From Mycolicibacterium litorale (lineage in GTDB: Bacteria; Actinomycetota; Actinomycetes; Mycobacteriales; Mycobacteriaceae): a stretch of 64,000 nucleotides of DNA. Under the pieces are notes generated by a model, which was not told the DNA's origin, made no database searches, and saw nothing but the letters and a program-made list of their open reading frames with translations. The DNA is taken from assembly GCF_014218295.1 (NCBI RefSeq), contig NZ_AP023287.1, positions 4,402,001-4,466,000 of the forward strand. Reading direction: 5' to 3'. This document shows positions 21,260 through 28,400 of the stretch, piece after piece. A program made the translations under genes and the position numbers. The first letter of the stretch is position 1; each line of letters starts with the position of its first letter.

Positions 21260-21486
21260 GCGGCCACCCGAAGCTCAATGCCGCGCCAAAACATCCACAG
21301 GCCGACAGCCGATGTCGCGGCCAACGCGAGCCACTTCAGCGCCGCACGGAGGTTGTCACTCCGGGTGACGTAGCGGGCCACTCGCCACAGCGGCCAGCCC
21401 GTGGCAATCAGGCCGGGAACGCACAGCCAGAAGCCGATCCAGACGTATGCGAACGCCCACTTGTCGCTGTCGCTCACGATGGACAT
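21256..21486 (-). CDS. 76-residue two-helix membrane protein
   Basis: Two membrane helices (about 10-30 FAYVWIGFWLCVPGLIATG and 49-68 LKWLALAATSAVGLWMF) joined by a basic loop. Small membrane protein of unknown role in the early operon. Confidence 0.6.
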   Translation of the reverse strand: MSIVSDSDKWAFAYVWIGFWLCVPGLIATGWPLWRVARYVTRSDNLRAALKWLALAATSAVGLWMFWRGIELRVAA

Positions 21487-21677
21487 CCCTCGCAGTGCCA
21501 GCCATCATCAGACAGCCACATATCCTCGTTGCAGAAGACGCAGGTTGCTGCGTCGAACATCAAGCATGGGCACCTGCCGTAACCCGGCGGTGGCCTGTTG
21601 CCGCAAAATAGGGTGTGTCTCCCGTGGAAGTCGGGGGCATGGTCGACCTCGGGATGGCAGCATTTGCAATACCTCAC
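21474..21677 (-). CDS. 67-residue Cys/His-rich protein
   Basis: Nine Cys: CKCCH, FCGN, CPC, CVFC, CEGC, probably two or three zinc sites. Overlaps both neighbours by 4-13 bases. Unknown function. Confidence 0.6.
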   Translation of the reverse strand: MRYCKCCHPEVDHAPDFHGRHTLFCGNRPPPGYGRCPCLMFDAATCVFCNEDMWLSDDGWHCEGCPS

Positions 21678-22141
21678 TGGACAACCTCAAACCGGCCGGC
21701 ACGTCGGCGCGTGCACCGGGAGCAGGGGCTACCAACCCACCCGCAGGGGCATAGCCCTTCTTCGTGGGGTTCGTATCCGCATCCGCATTGCAGCAACCGC
21801 GGCTTCGGAAGCTCTTCTCCGGTGATTCGTAGGCCGTTCTCGGGCAACTGCCGAAGCAGTTCGGCTGCAATCGATTCAGATGTCAGCGCTCCGAGCGAGA
21901 CGCCCGTATGGGCAGCCACTATGTCATCGAGAAGGTGCCCGATTACATCCGCCGCGTCGATGATCGCCTGTTCGAGGCCGGGGGAGGACGCGGGGGTGCC
22001 ATTGATGTACTGGCAGAGGTATACCACTGCGTTAGAGATGTCTTGAAGTCGGGATTCAGTGCTCGTGAATCGTGGGTGGGGATTCGCAGCTTCCGCTGCG
22101 AAAATTTCCGCCTTGCGGATGAGGGCTTCTCTTTCATCCAT
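21674..22141 (-). CDS. 155-residue helical protein with C-terminal zinc cluster
   Basis: Start at ATG 22141 (MDEREALIRKAEIF); an in-frame start 45 bases earlier is possible. Helical body, then CGCGYEPHEEGLCPCGW and CSRC near the C-terminus. Its first 199 bases are overlapped in another frame by the gene at 21943. Function unknown. Confidence 0.55.
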   Translation of the reverse strand: MDEREALIRKAEIFAAEAANPHPRFTSTESRLQDISNAVVYLCQYINGTPASSPGLEQAIIDAADVIGHLLDDIVAAHTGVSLGALTSESIAAELLRQLPENGLRITGEELPKPRLLQCGCGYEPHEEGLCPCGWVGSPCSRCTRRRAGRFEVVQ

Positions 22142-22302
22142 TCGTGTTTCTCTCTTCCGTCCAGACTGTGGTGAGTTATCAGCCATCCGCAGTAGCCGTC
22201 ATCGGCGAACACCGGCTCCACCGTGGGGCCACAAGGGCAGTCGTCACCCTCTTCGTCGTGCTCAATGAGGTCGTTGACCGGTAGCACGTGCACGATGCTC
22301 AT
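21943..22302 (-). CDS. Small conserved actinophage-type protein with run-on C-terminus
   Basis: ATG 22302 overlaps the upstream stop (ATGA). The first about 60 residues (VHVLPVNDLIEHDEEGDDC ... HHSLDGREKHEW) match a short protein type I remember from many actinophages, with a CPCG pair. The frame then continues for about 60 more residues inside the next gene with low-complexity sequence, as if the usual stop were lost. Function unknown. Confidence 0.5.
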   Translation of the reverse strand: MSIVHVLPVNDLIEHDEEGDDCPCGPTVEPVFADDGYCGWLITHHSLDGREKHEWMKEKPSSARRKFSQRKLRIPTHDSRALNPDFKTSLTQWYTSASTSMAPPRPPPASNRRSSTRRM

Positions 22303-22490
22303 GACTCCTCCGTCAGCGGATTGCGGCGCAACGGCAGAACCGCGTTCCACGGGTTTCGTTCGCGGTTGCGCCAACACACCTCGCACAAACGCTGCCAATC
22401 GTCACGCGTTGTGCGCTGCTCCCAATTGGAGGACTTCCGCTTCTTTAAGCACCAGAGGCACTTCGGGTACTCGGCCTTAACCAACCCCAC
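22299..22490 (-). CDS. 63-residue zinc-finger-like basic protein
   Basis: Start uncertain among GTG 22493, GTG 22490 and TTG 22484, all overlapping the upstream stop. CLWCLKKRK and CEVCWRNRERN form two Cys pairs in a basic protein, resembling minimal HNH or zinc-binding phage proteins. Confidence 0.5.
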   Translation of the reverse strand: MGLVKAEYPKCLWCLKKRKSSNWEQRTTRDDWQRLCEVCWRNRERNPWNAVLPLRRNPLTEES

Positions 22491-22749
22491 CACCGCCCGC
22501 ACATCCGACGTGAGCAAGTAAGTGGGAGTCGCCGTCGGCCTCTTCACGGCGACGAACTTCCATGTACAGGTCGCCGACGGCGATAACGCGGCCACACGCC
22601 GCGCATGTGTTCGCCCCACAGCGGATGCACGGTCCGCTCTCGCCGTAAAGCTCATGCCACCGACCATCTTCGCTCAGGCATCCCATTCCACCTTCGTCAT
22701 CAAATGCCGATGGAGGTGTCGGGGTTTCAGGTCGATAAGGGAACACCAC
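22477..22749 (-). CDS. 90-residue Cys-rich protein
   Basis: GTG 22749 (GTG 22746 also possible), overlapping the methyltransferase 3' end by 23 bases. CIRCGANTCAACGR is a compact zinc site, followed by an acidic helix and HVGCAGGGGVG. Unrecognised. Confidence 0.5.
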   Translation of the reverse strand: MVFPYRPETPTPPSAFDDEGGMGCLSEDGRWHELYGESGPCIRCGANTCAACGRVIAVGDLYMEVRRREEADGDSHLLAHVGCAGGGGVG

Positions 22750-23449
22750 AGACCTCCTTGATTTCGGCGATAAGCTGTCGCCCGATGTGTTCGGTGTAGG
22801 CAGGCGGGATGCTCTCTGACAGTTCGTCGCGGGTCATCCAATCGATGCCCATAGCTTCACGGGCTAGCGCTATAGGTGTGCAGTTCCCCGAGACGGAGAT
22901 GATCTCGCCGGGCTTCCAATGCCCCGCCTTGCCGCCAGGTGTTATGTGGCGCGGGTGATGTGGCTCGGAGAGGGCCACGTTTGATTCGAAGAGTCGGTGC
23001 CGGTACAGCTTGAGTCCGAACATATGCCCACACAACGTGATGCCGTGAAGATCCTCGAACAGAGAGGATTGCGTGAGCAAACCGGAGCCATCTACATTTT
23101 CCATCACCCACGGCAACCCAGTCTGCTTTAGCAGCTCGCGGGTCGGCCCCACAAGGTCGGGATAGTCGTCAGCCAACCCGGGGCGGCAGTTACTCATGTC
23201 TGAGTAGAACTGGCACGGAGGAGAGGCGTGGGCAGCCACGAAGCGCAACTCCGTTCCCCCGTAAATCAACGGTTCAGGCTGGGAGATTAGACGCGAGAGG
23301 AAATCGAGAGCGTCCGCGCGAATGAAATCGAACGGATAATTCGGCTGCGGGGCCTTATCGACACCGACAACGTGCCAGCCCGCCCGGTGATACCCCATCC
23401 CGGCGCCACCGGCGCCACAGAACAGATCCAGCAGCAGCGGCCTACTCAT
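22727..23449 (-). CDS. DNA (cytosine-5) methyltransferase
   Basis: 240 residues from ATG 23449. Motif I DLFCGAGG (8-15), catalytic Cys79 in SPPCQ (76-80) and ENV (117-119) are all present, so the enzyme should be active on cytosine C5. It is short for the family (usually 300-450), with a reduced target recognition region. No restriction endonuclease gene is next to it, so it is probably a solitary methylase that protects phage DNA from host restriction or modulates expression. The site methylated cannot be read from sequence. Confidence 0.85.
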   Translation of the reverse strand: MSRPLLLDLFCGAGGAGMGYHRAGWHVVGVDKAPQPNYPFDFIRADALDFLSRLISQPEPLIYGGTELRFVAAHASPPCQFYSDMSNCRPGLADDYPDLVGPTRELLKQTGLPWVMENVDGSGLLTQSSLFEDLHGITLCGHMFGLKLYRHRLFESNVALSEPHHPRHITPGGKAGHWKPGEIISVSGNCTPIALAREAMGIDWMTRDELSESIPPAYTEHIGRQLIAEIKEVCGVPLST

Positions 23450-23594
23450 TGTTGAGCCTTTCCGCTACGGCATCGCCTACATGCCGGTAGTACTCGCCTT
23501 CTTGCCTTCCGCAGCGGCACGATTGCTTCGTGACTGACCACGGGTGCCTCTTAAGGACTTCTGCGACTGTCGCGGCAAGATCGGCGCGGCTCAC
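23442..23594 (-). CDS. 50-residue protein, unknown function
   Basis: GTG 23594 follows GAGGAGGTGG and overlaps the HNH stop (TAGTG); ends inside the methyltransferase start. A helix, a CRCG pair and another helix. Small DNA-binding role possible but unproven. Confidence 0.6.
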   Translation of the reverse strand: MSRADLAATVAEVLKRHPWSVTKQSCRCGRQEGEYYRHVGDAVAERLNNE

Positions 23595-23941
23595 TACGCC
23601 ACCTCCTCTAGGTACTCGACACCGCCGTCATCTCGAAGCCACGCCATCCGCCCCCTGTAGAGGACGGGAACATCAGCAGGGGAAGCGGACTGACGAACCA
23701 GCCAACCGTTCTCCAAAGCCTCAGTGCGATGGGATTCGATCCATTCGTGGCAGCGGTTATCTAAGGCGAGGGCATTTACGGGGGTATTGGTATCGGCCCG
23801 CCTCGACCCTCCGGCGCCTCTCGGTCTGCGATGGTGATGGGCCTCAGCCCACGCTTCCCCGCACTTCTCGCACCGCCCGGCACTTCGGGCCACGATGACC
23901 TGCCGCACTGCGTCGGGGAAGCCCGTGTTGCGGCGGCTCAT
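23594..23941 (-). CDS. HNH endonuclease-domain protein
   Basis: 115 residues from ATG 23941. CEKCGEAWAEAHHHRRPRGAGG carries the first Cys pair and the HH of the HNH core; NALALDNRCHEWIESHR supplies the N and last H. The C-terminus is beta-rich. The large upstream extension of the frame is a shadow. Next to the cytosine methyltransferase, but separated by a microgene; a restriction partnership is not supported by any motif. Confidence 0.8.
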   Translation of the reverse strand: MSRRNTGFPDAVRQVIVARSAGRCEKCGEAWAEAHHHRRPRGAGGSRRADTNTPVNALALDNRCHEWIESHRTEALENGWLVRQSASPADVPVLYRGRMAWLRDDGGVEYLEEVA

Positions 23942-24150
23942 CGGTCCCTCCATAAGGCGATGCCGATAAGGGCCACTGTGGCGACAAAGAACGCGAACGT
24001 GGCGAACATCGAACCGAATAGGCCCACTTGGAACCACCCGGGCGGCCAATCCGTGTGCAGGTACCGCACGAACCCGATCCCCAGGAACACCGTGAAGGCC
24101 ACCACGCTGCCGATACATCCGCAGTAGGCGACGTTCACAAGGCGGCGCAT
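23938..24150 (-). CDS. 70-residue two-helix membrane protein
   Basis: Two membrane helices (about 8-28 and 42-66) with a short PPGWFQ loop between and a basic C-terminus. Starts immediately after the previous TAG. Unknown function. Confidence 0.6.
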   Translation of the reverse strand: MRRLVNVAYCGCIGSVVAFTVFLGIGFVRYLHTDWPPGWFQVGLFGSMFATFAFFVATVALIGIALWRDR

Positions 24151-24378
24151 CTATTCACCCCCGATCAAGGCTTCAACGCAGGCGTCCACCTCTGTGGCGT
24201 AAGCCTTCGCCAACGACACACTCGAAAACACACGGCCTTCTGCGGGGAGTTGGATCATCGGCAACTCGTCATGGCCCACACCCGAAAGCACACACATTCC
24301 TGCCGCCCAGTGGATGCGGTAACGGCCCCGCATCCCTACTGCGTCGAGGCATCCCCTACGGGTAGAAACCCACCTCAC
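24151..24378 (-). CDS. 75-residue protein, unknown function
   Basis: GTG 24378 overlaps the upstream stop (GTGA). Gly/Arg-rich N-terminal half and a helical C-terminal half (VSLAKAYATEVDACVEALIG). No family recognised. Confidence 0.5.
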   Translation of the reverse strand: MRWVSTRRGCLDAVGMRGRYRIHWAAGMCVLSGVGHDELPMIQLPAEGRVFSSVSLAKAYATEVDACVEALIGGE

Positions 24379-25022
24379 GACGCCGCCTTGGAGTGCTTGT
24401 CATGCAGGGAGGAGATGAAGTCCTTCACCTGCTTCACCGTCGCCTGCCTAGGGGGTTTCTTGAACTGGGCGTAGAACTCACCCGAGACTTTCGGGGCGTC
24501 GAGCTGGTAGAGGACGCACACGTCCTGCAGTTCCCCCAACGCGAGGTCCATCTCTGTGGGCTGCTGGCCCTTCTCCATCTCGGCTTCGTGGAGATCGCCC
24601 TTGTGCCACAGATCGAGGGCGGCGCCGAATCTCATGCCGGCGTTCCTCAGCGCGTCGCCGATGGCTTCCTTGATGGCGTTGCCTCCGGACTTGCCGTCCG
24701 CGAACCCGTAACCCGGGCGGGTGACACCGCAGATGGTGAGCCAGATCCACAACCCGCCGAACTGGTCGTAGATGGGGAGGCCGTGCTCGTTGACTGCCAT
24801 CGGCTTCCACGACCACTGGGGGTCCACCTCGAGCAGGCGGTCGGTGAGGGCGGCGTGCCCCACGAAATCCAGATGCAGAGCCGGGAGACCGTGGTAGCCG
24901 TGGCACTCTGGACAGTTGCCCTTCGGGGAGTCCTTCTTGAACGGCTTCGGGAGCTTCCCGATCTGGTTCGGGGCGAACGGCTCCCGTAGCCTCTTGAGGC
25001 CGTCGAAATCCACCTCGGTCAT
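24375..25022 (-). CDS. Rad52-like single-strand annealing protein
   Basis: 215 residues from ATG 25022. The core HAALTDRLLEVDPQWSW, GGLWIWLTICGVTR, SGGNAIKEAIGDALRNAG and FGAALDLW follows the Rad52/Sak fold order: a helix, a beta hairpin with Trp, then the basic helix with the A-x-DAL-R motif. Such recombinases anneal complementary single strands during phage recombination and replication. A Cys pair (CPECHGYHG) near residue 40 is an addition. A neighbouring 188-residue gene may be its partner. Confidence 0.6.
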   Translation of the reverse strand: MTEVDFDGLKRLREPFAPNQIGKLPKPFKKDSPKGNCPECHGYHGLPALHLDFVGHAALTDRLLEVDPQWSWKPMAVNEHGLPIYDQFGGLWIWLTICGVTRPGYGFADGKSGGNAIKEAIGDALRNAGMRFGAALDLWHKGDLHEAEMEKGQQPTEMDLALGELQDVCVLYQLDAPKVSGEFYAQFKKPPRQATVKQVKDFISSLHDKHSKAAS

Positions 25023-25174
25023 CAGATCACCCACACCAGGAGTGCGATGACGGCAGCGACATAGAGGCCCGTGACCAACCACGCCCGGCGACTGATCCGG
25101 TAGAGCTTCCAGTCCTCACGCCAAGCCACGTACATCTCAGCGGTACCTTCGACGAACCACTCCAACGGACTCAC
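25022..25174 (-). CDS. 50-residue single-helix membrane protein
   Basis: GTG 25174; ends overlapping the recombinase start. An N-terminal amphipathic region is followed by a membrane helix at the C-terminus (WLVTGLYVAAVIALLVWVI), so it is tail-anchored. Function unknown. Confidence 0.5.
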   Translation of the reverse strand: MSPLEWFVEGTAEMYVAWREDWKLYRISRRAWLVTGLYVAAVIALLVWVI

Positions 25175-25703
25175 AGTCCCGCCGCCCCCTTCGATCCTGG
25201 GTGTACCGGTCCTCAGGTTCCGGCTGCGGGAGGGCAGCCACCCTCTCCACCCCGTCGAGGATGTCGCGCACCAACTCCCGCGCACCTGACTCCTTATTCA
25301 CCCGCACCGAGCCCGAAGTCATCCGCTCACAAACTCCCGGCACCTCAACGCCATCCGGGTCCAGCACCACCCCGTCAATGACCCTGAGGGTCTTCAGGAT
25401 CGACTTCTTCGCCTCGTACTGGACGCTCAGAAGGTCGGGGCGGTGCTGCACAACCCAGCCGAGGAACGCCCCCATGTCGTCCACGTCGAGGGTCTTCGAC
25501 GGCTTCGATCGCGTCACCGACCCAATCAGGGTGCCGTCCGCCGCGTGAGCATCCACACCCTTCGAGGACTCCCTGACGAGATAGTCCGCGGTGAAGGCTT
25601 TCGCCTCCTCCTTGCGCTTTTTGGCGGCCTCCTCCACGAGGCCCCACACCACAGCGTCCCTTGCGGCATCGCGCGGATGCGCCCACCTCTCAACCTGTGT
25701 CAC
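25137..25703 (-). CDS. 188-residue charged protein, possible recombination partner
   Basis: GTG 25703 with GGGGGAGA upstream; overlap with the previous stop (GTGA) fixes this start. Charged helical N-terminal third (VEEAAKKRKEEAKAF), an SVTRSKPSKTLDVDD segment and a central alpha/beta part. Located upstream of the annealing protein, where phages often carry an exonuclease or a single-strand binding accessory; I see no nuclease motif. Confidence 0.5.
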   Translation of the reverse strand: MTQVERWAHPRDAARDAVVWGLVEEAAKKRKEEAKAFTADYLVRESSKGVDAHAADGTLIGSVTRSKPSKTLDVDDMGAFLGWVVQHRPDLLSVQYEAKKSILKTLRVIDGVVLDPDGVEVPGVCERMTSGSVRVNKESGARELVRDILDGVERVAALPQPEPEDRYTQDRRGRRDCESVGVVRRRYR

Positions 25704-25879
25704 TTCTCCCCCTTGATAATCAACGTCTGTAGAAAGTTCCGGCACGCATCACACCCGGTGAGTCGGATGTGTCGTGCCGCCATGGCTGGTGTGTCCCCCT
25801 CCAACTCAGGGAAGGGTGTCTCGTGTAGTTGGGCGGGGACTCGCGCCAACAGCTCGTCTGCATCTATCGGGAATGTCAC
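25700..25879 (-). CDS. 59-residue protein with CxxC
   Basis: GTG 25879 overlaps the upstream stop, and the TGA overlaps the next GTG (GTGA). Helical, with TGCDACRN near residue 41. Coupled on both sides; unknown function. Confidence 0.6.
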   Translation of the reverse strand: MTFPIDADELLARVPAQLHETPFPELEGDTPAMAARHIRLTGCDACRNFLQTLIIKGEK

Positions 25880-26076
25880 GCCGCGTCACCGCCTGCGTCG
25901 TAATACCTCTGCACTGTTTTGATCACTTCGTCGAGGAGGGTCATCACTGTCGCCATATCCGCTAGCACTGAGGAGTGTTCACGGAAGTTGAGGCTGTCCA
26001 TGAAGTCGTCTGCGTGGGTGCGGGCTTCGTCGCAGAGGATGTCGATGTGGTGGAGATGGGAGTCGTTGAACTTCAC
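25876..26076 (-). CDS. 66-residue helical protein, unknown function
   Basis: GTG 26076 overlaps the stop of the WhiA-like gene (GTGA). Helical, His/Asp-rich (FNDSHLHHIDILCDEARTHADDF), ending in a second long helix. Encoded directly downstream of the WhiB/WhiA-like pair. Confidence 0.55.
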   Translation of the reverse strand: MKFNDSHLHHIDILCDEARTHADDFMDSLNFREHSSVLADMATVMTLLDEVIKTVQRYYDAGGDAA

Positions 26077-26513
26077 CACACCGCCTCCGCTGTCTCGAAT
26101 CCCCTTGCCAGGCGCCGCCAATACGCAGACTTCGTCAACGGCGGATCATGGAGGGCGGCGAGTTCCGCCAACGTCGAATCGGGGTACTTCACCCGAAGTT
26201 CAAGGGCCGCCCGGAGGCGTGGAGGCATCTTCTCGTGCTCGAGCGCCTCCATCGCCCGATCCACCTGTATGGGTGCGGCTTGCCGGGAACGCTGCTGGTT
26301 GTAGCGGCCCAACACCTCGCGTTGCTTGTCGGAGAACGGTCTGGTGCGGGTGGTGCCTTTACTGGCCCGGTATTCGAGGCGGTAGCCACCGCTGCGGAAG
26401 ATCCGGTACACCGCGCTCACGGTGCGGTTGTGCTTCTTCGCCACATCCTGAACGCTCATGCCGTTCGCGTAGTCCAGGTACATGGCCATGGCTTTCTGGT
26501 GGTCGAAGCTCAT
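26073..26513 (-). CDS. Two-domain HTH protein with a WhiA-type C-terminal HTH
   Basis: 146 residues. Residues about 8-42 form a homeodomain-like HTH (DYANGMSVQDVAKKHNRT, VSAVYRIFRSGG). Residues about 97-140 closely follow the WhiA C-terminal HTH: LRAALELRVKYPDSTLAELA, then LHDPPLTKSA (121-130) and RRLARGFETAEA. In Streptomyces, WhiA binds DNA and works with WhiB. This gene is one small gene away from a phage WhiB, all coupled by overlaps. A phage regulator of host or phage septation/sporulation-type promoters is a reasonable inference. It lacks the LAGLIDADG-like WhiA N-domain. Confidence 0.7.
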   Translation of the reverse strand: MSFDHQKAMAMYLDYANGMSVQDVAKKHNRTVSAVYRIFRSGGYRLEYRASKGTTRTRPFSDKQREVLGRYNQQRSRQAAPIQVDRAMEALEHEKMPPRLRAALELRVKYPDSTLAELAALHDPPLTKSAYWRRLARGFETAEAVW

Positions 26514-26767
26514 GCCGCCAACAACCTCTCCAGCCGGTCGATGCGAACCACACCGACGGTGTCTTCAGCGGTCCCAACATCGGTGTGGGGGTGGATGTAC
26601 TCCCGCGCCACGCTGAGGCGGCGGCGCCCGTAACCGGCGAGGGTGAAGTCCTCCCCCGCCATGGGGCATACGTCACGCCCCACGGAGTCGAAGTGCTCCG
26701 GAATCAACCCCCCACCGGTGGGTAGTCCGAGGGTGGCCCAGCAGACCGGGCAGTAGCGTTGACTCAT
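26510..26767 (-). CDS. 85-residue protein between WhiB and WhiA-like genes
   Basis: ATG 26767 overlaps the WhiB stop region and its end overlaps the next start. CPVCWATLG near the N-terminus is a zinc-type Cys pair, followed by a REYIHPHTDVG segment and a C-terminal helix. Unknown function; co-expression with both regulators is suggested by the overlaps. Confidence 0.55.
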   Translation of the reverse strand: MSQRYCPVCWATLGLPTGGGLIPEHFDSVGRDVCPMAGEDFTLAGYGRRRLSVAREYIHPHTDVGTAEDTVGVVRIDRLERLLAA

Positions 26768-27003
26768 GACGCCCTCCTCCTGAGGTCGTCGCGCTGCCGC
26801 TCACTGAGCCCGCCCCAGATGCCGAGGACTCGCCGGCCGCCGCGTAGCGCGTATTCGAGGCAGGGTTTCTGCACGGGGCATGAGGCGCAGATGCGTTTGG
26901 CGTCGTAGCTGGGTTCGCCTGCTGCGGGGAAGAACGCTTCGGGGTCGGTGAAGCGGCAGTCGGCTTCATCCGCCCATGGCATCGGATCAGTTGGGAAGCT
27001 CAC
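26764..27003 (-). CDS. whiB: WhiB-family iron-sulfur regulator
   Basis: 79 residues with the four conserved Cys (16, 39, 42 and 48) that bind a [4Fe-4S] cluster, the GIWGG turn (61-65) and a basic C-terminus (RQRDDLRRR). Full-length for a phage WhiB. Host WhiB proteins bind the primary sigma factor; the phage TM4 WhiB is known to inhibit septation and cause superinfection exclusion. Early-operon position suits takeover of host transcription. Encoded beside a WhiA-like HTH protein. Confidence 0.9.
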   Translation of the reverse strand: MSFPTDPMPWADEADCRFTDPEAFFPAAGEPSYDAKRICASCPVQKPCLEYALRGGRRVLGIWGGLSERQRDDLRRRAS

Positions 27004-27233
27004 TGCCCACCCCGAATCTTGCCGAGGTGCCAGATGTCTCCGTTGCGGTGGCGGAGCCGCAACACCACATCAACGTTCGGGTCCACCAACTTTTCGATGG
27101 CTTCTCGGGCTTCGGTCCAGTCGTTGTAGTTGTGGCCGAACTTGCGGTTGTTGGCGCTGATGAAGCGGAATCGCCATGAGCGGCGCACGATCCCACTCTC
27201 GTAGATTTCGGCGATGATTGGTTCGTCACTCAT
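27000..27233 (-). CDS. YegP/DUF1508-like 77-residue protein
   Basis: ATG 27233, coupled to both neighbours. The motif WRFRFISANNRKFGHNYND followed by a helix and a VLRLRHRNGDIWHLG strand resembles a single YegP/DUF1508 repeat, a small beta-beta-alpha unit of uncertain function. Confidence 0.55.
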   Translation of the reverse strand: MSDEPIIAEIYESGIVRRSWRFRFISANNRKFGHNYNDWTEAREAIEKLVDPNVDVVLRLRHRNGDIWHLGKIRGGQ

Positions 27234-27367
27234 GTGTTCTCCATGGTTTCGTGGCGGTCGTCCCACCAGTCGAGGATCGCGGCGACGGCAACAGCCGCAG
27301 GGAAAGCGATGGAGCCTGAGAGCAGGGTCATGGCGACCATGAGGCAAGCGAACTGAACAGTCGTCAT
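27230..27367 (-). CDS. 45-residue single-helix membrane protein
   Basis: ATG 27367 overlaps the upstream stop and its TGA overlaps the next start. Signal-anchor-like helix (FACLMVAMTLLSGSIAFPA) with a short acidic tail. Unknown function. Confidence 0.55.
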   Translation of the reverse strand: MTTVQFACLMVAMTLLSGSIAFPAAVAVAAILDWWDDRHETMENT

Positions 27368-27672
27368 GGCTGCTCCTTGCGCCAGCCAGCGGCGATCAAT
27401 CTGCGGGCACGCTTCCGGTACATCTCTTGAATCTCGGCGAACGTCTCACTGCCCCAAATTCCTTCGCGATACGACGGCGCGAACATGGCTTCAGCGAGTT
27501 CTTCAACTGCAGCCGCCTCCGGGTCCACGTCCTCTTTGCCGCCTCCGAGGAATGAGTCGACGAGCCAGAGGATGTCGTAGACCAGCGCGTGGCTGCGCTC
27601 TTCGGTCATTGGCTTCGCTGCGATGTACTCTCGCAGAAGCCTGCGCTGAGCGTCAGTCAGGGTGATCGTCAC
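27364..27672 (-). CDS. 102-residue helical protein, unknown function
   Basis: GTG 27672 overlaps the upstream stop. Helical throughout: an RRLLREYIAAK start, an acidic middle and a basic end (YRKRARRLIAAGW). No signature motif. Confidence 0.55.
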   Translation of the reverse strand: MTITLTDAQRRLLREYIAAKPMTEERSHALVYDILWLVDSFLGGGKEDVDPEAAAVEELAEAMFAPSYREGIWGSETFAEIQEMYRKRARRLIAAGWRKEQP

Positions 27673-27950
27673 CGGTCCACCTCAGGTATGAAAGCCAGCG
27701 CGCCGGAGCAATCCGGGAAATCCGGCACCTCTTCCAACGCCTTGAGAAGTTTCCGAACCCAGCGGGTGGCCTCATCCGCCGTCAGCCGCATGAACACCCC
27801 GCCGTCGCAGTGCGCTTCGATATGTTCGATGTGGCCCAAACCGCGGACGTGATGCGCCGGGAGGGCGGCTCGGAGCGTGCCGAAGCTGGCGATGTAGCTA
27901 CGTTCTCCGGGGCCGCTGATCTTCAGCTGGTTGGGCAGTGAGGCGCTCAC
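27669..27950 (-). CDS. 93-residue protein, unknown function
   Basis: GTG 27950 overlaps the upstream stop (GTGA). Alternating strand/helix (SYIASFGTLRAALP, HIEHIEAHCDGG) then a C-terminal helix. A 13-base word GATGTAGCTACGT at 27891 within it is shared with the candidate origin at 17654. Confidence 0.5.
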   Translation of the reverse strand: MSASLPNQLKISGPGERSYIASFGTLRAALPAHHVRGLGHIEHIEAHCDGGVFMRLTADEATRWVRKLLKALEEVPDFPDCSGALAFIPEVDR

Positions 27951-28072
27951 CAGAGTCCTCCTGGCATTCCGTTCCACTGGCTCAACTCGTACTCCCACAC
28001 CAAAGCGGCGTATATCGGGTTTACGGGCCTGGTCAGGTCACCAACCCCATCGGACGGTATCGGCTGGTCCAT
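27947..28072 (-). CDS. 41-residue microprotein
   Basis: ATG 28072 forms TGATG with the preceding stop and ends GTGA with the next gene. Contains PVNPIYAALVWEYELSQW. Too small to classify. Confidence 0.55.
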   Translation of the reverse strand: MDQPIPSDGVGDLTRPVNPIYAALVWEYELSQWNGMPGGLW

Positions 28073-28368
28073 CACTCCACCGCCTCGTACGTGGCAGCGA
28101 AGATGTCGGGCTTGCATGGGTACGCTTCGTTTCGGACCCCGCGAATGGCGTAGTCCCACACGGAGCAGAGGTGGTTACCCTCAAGCGTTTTGATGGTGAT
28201 CGTCGCGCCCCGAGAACCCCCATCGGGGCCGCCGCGCATAACGGCTTCAACCCCGAATGATTGGAGCCACTGCAACACCGCACCGGCGTTGTCTTCCCTG
28301 AGCTGCATCGCCTCGATCTCGACGGGTTTCTTTCGGTATTTCCTGGGCGATAGACTCTTGTCGCTCAC
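28072..28368 (-). CDS. Common phage accessory protein, unknown function
   Basis: 98 residues from GTG 28368, preceded by AAAGGAGAAG. The pattern YRKKPVEIEAMQL, a mid helix, ITIKTLEGNH, YAIRGVRNEAYPCKPDIF and a final TYE motif belongs to a protein widespread in phages; biochemical role not established as far as I know. A stem-loop lies just upstream. Confidence 0.65.
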   Translation of the reverse strand: MSDKSLSPRKYRKKPVEIEAMQLREDNAGAVLQWLQSFGVEAVMRGGPDGGSRGATITIKTLEGNHLCSVWDYAIRGVRNEAYPCKPDIFAATYEAVE

Positions 28369-28400
28369 TGCTTCTTCTCCTTTGTGTGTTGTGGTGAGCA

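Noticed and set aside
22727..23941. Restriction-modification system from the methyltransferase and HNH genes
   Set aside because: A microgene separates them, no specificity or restriction domain is visible, and HNH genes are scattered throughout this prophage.
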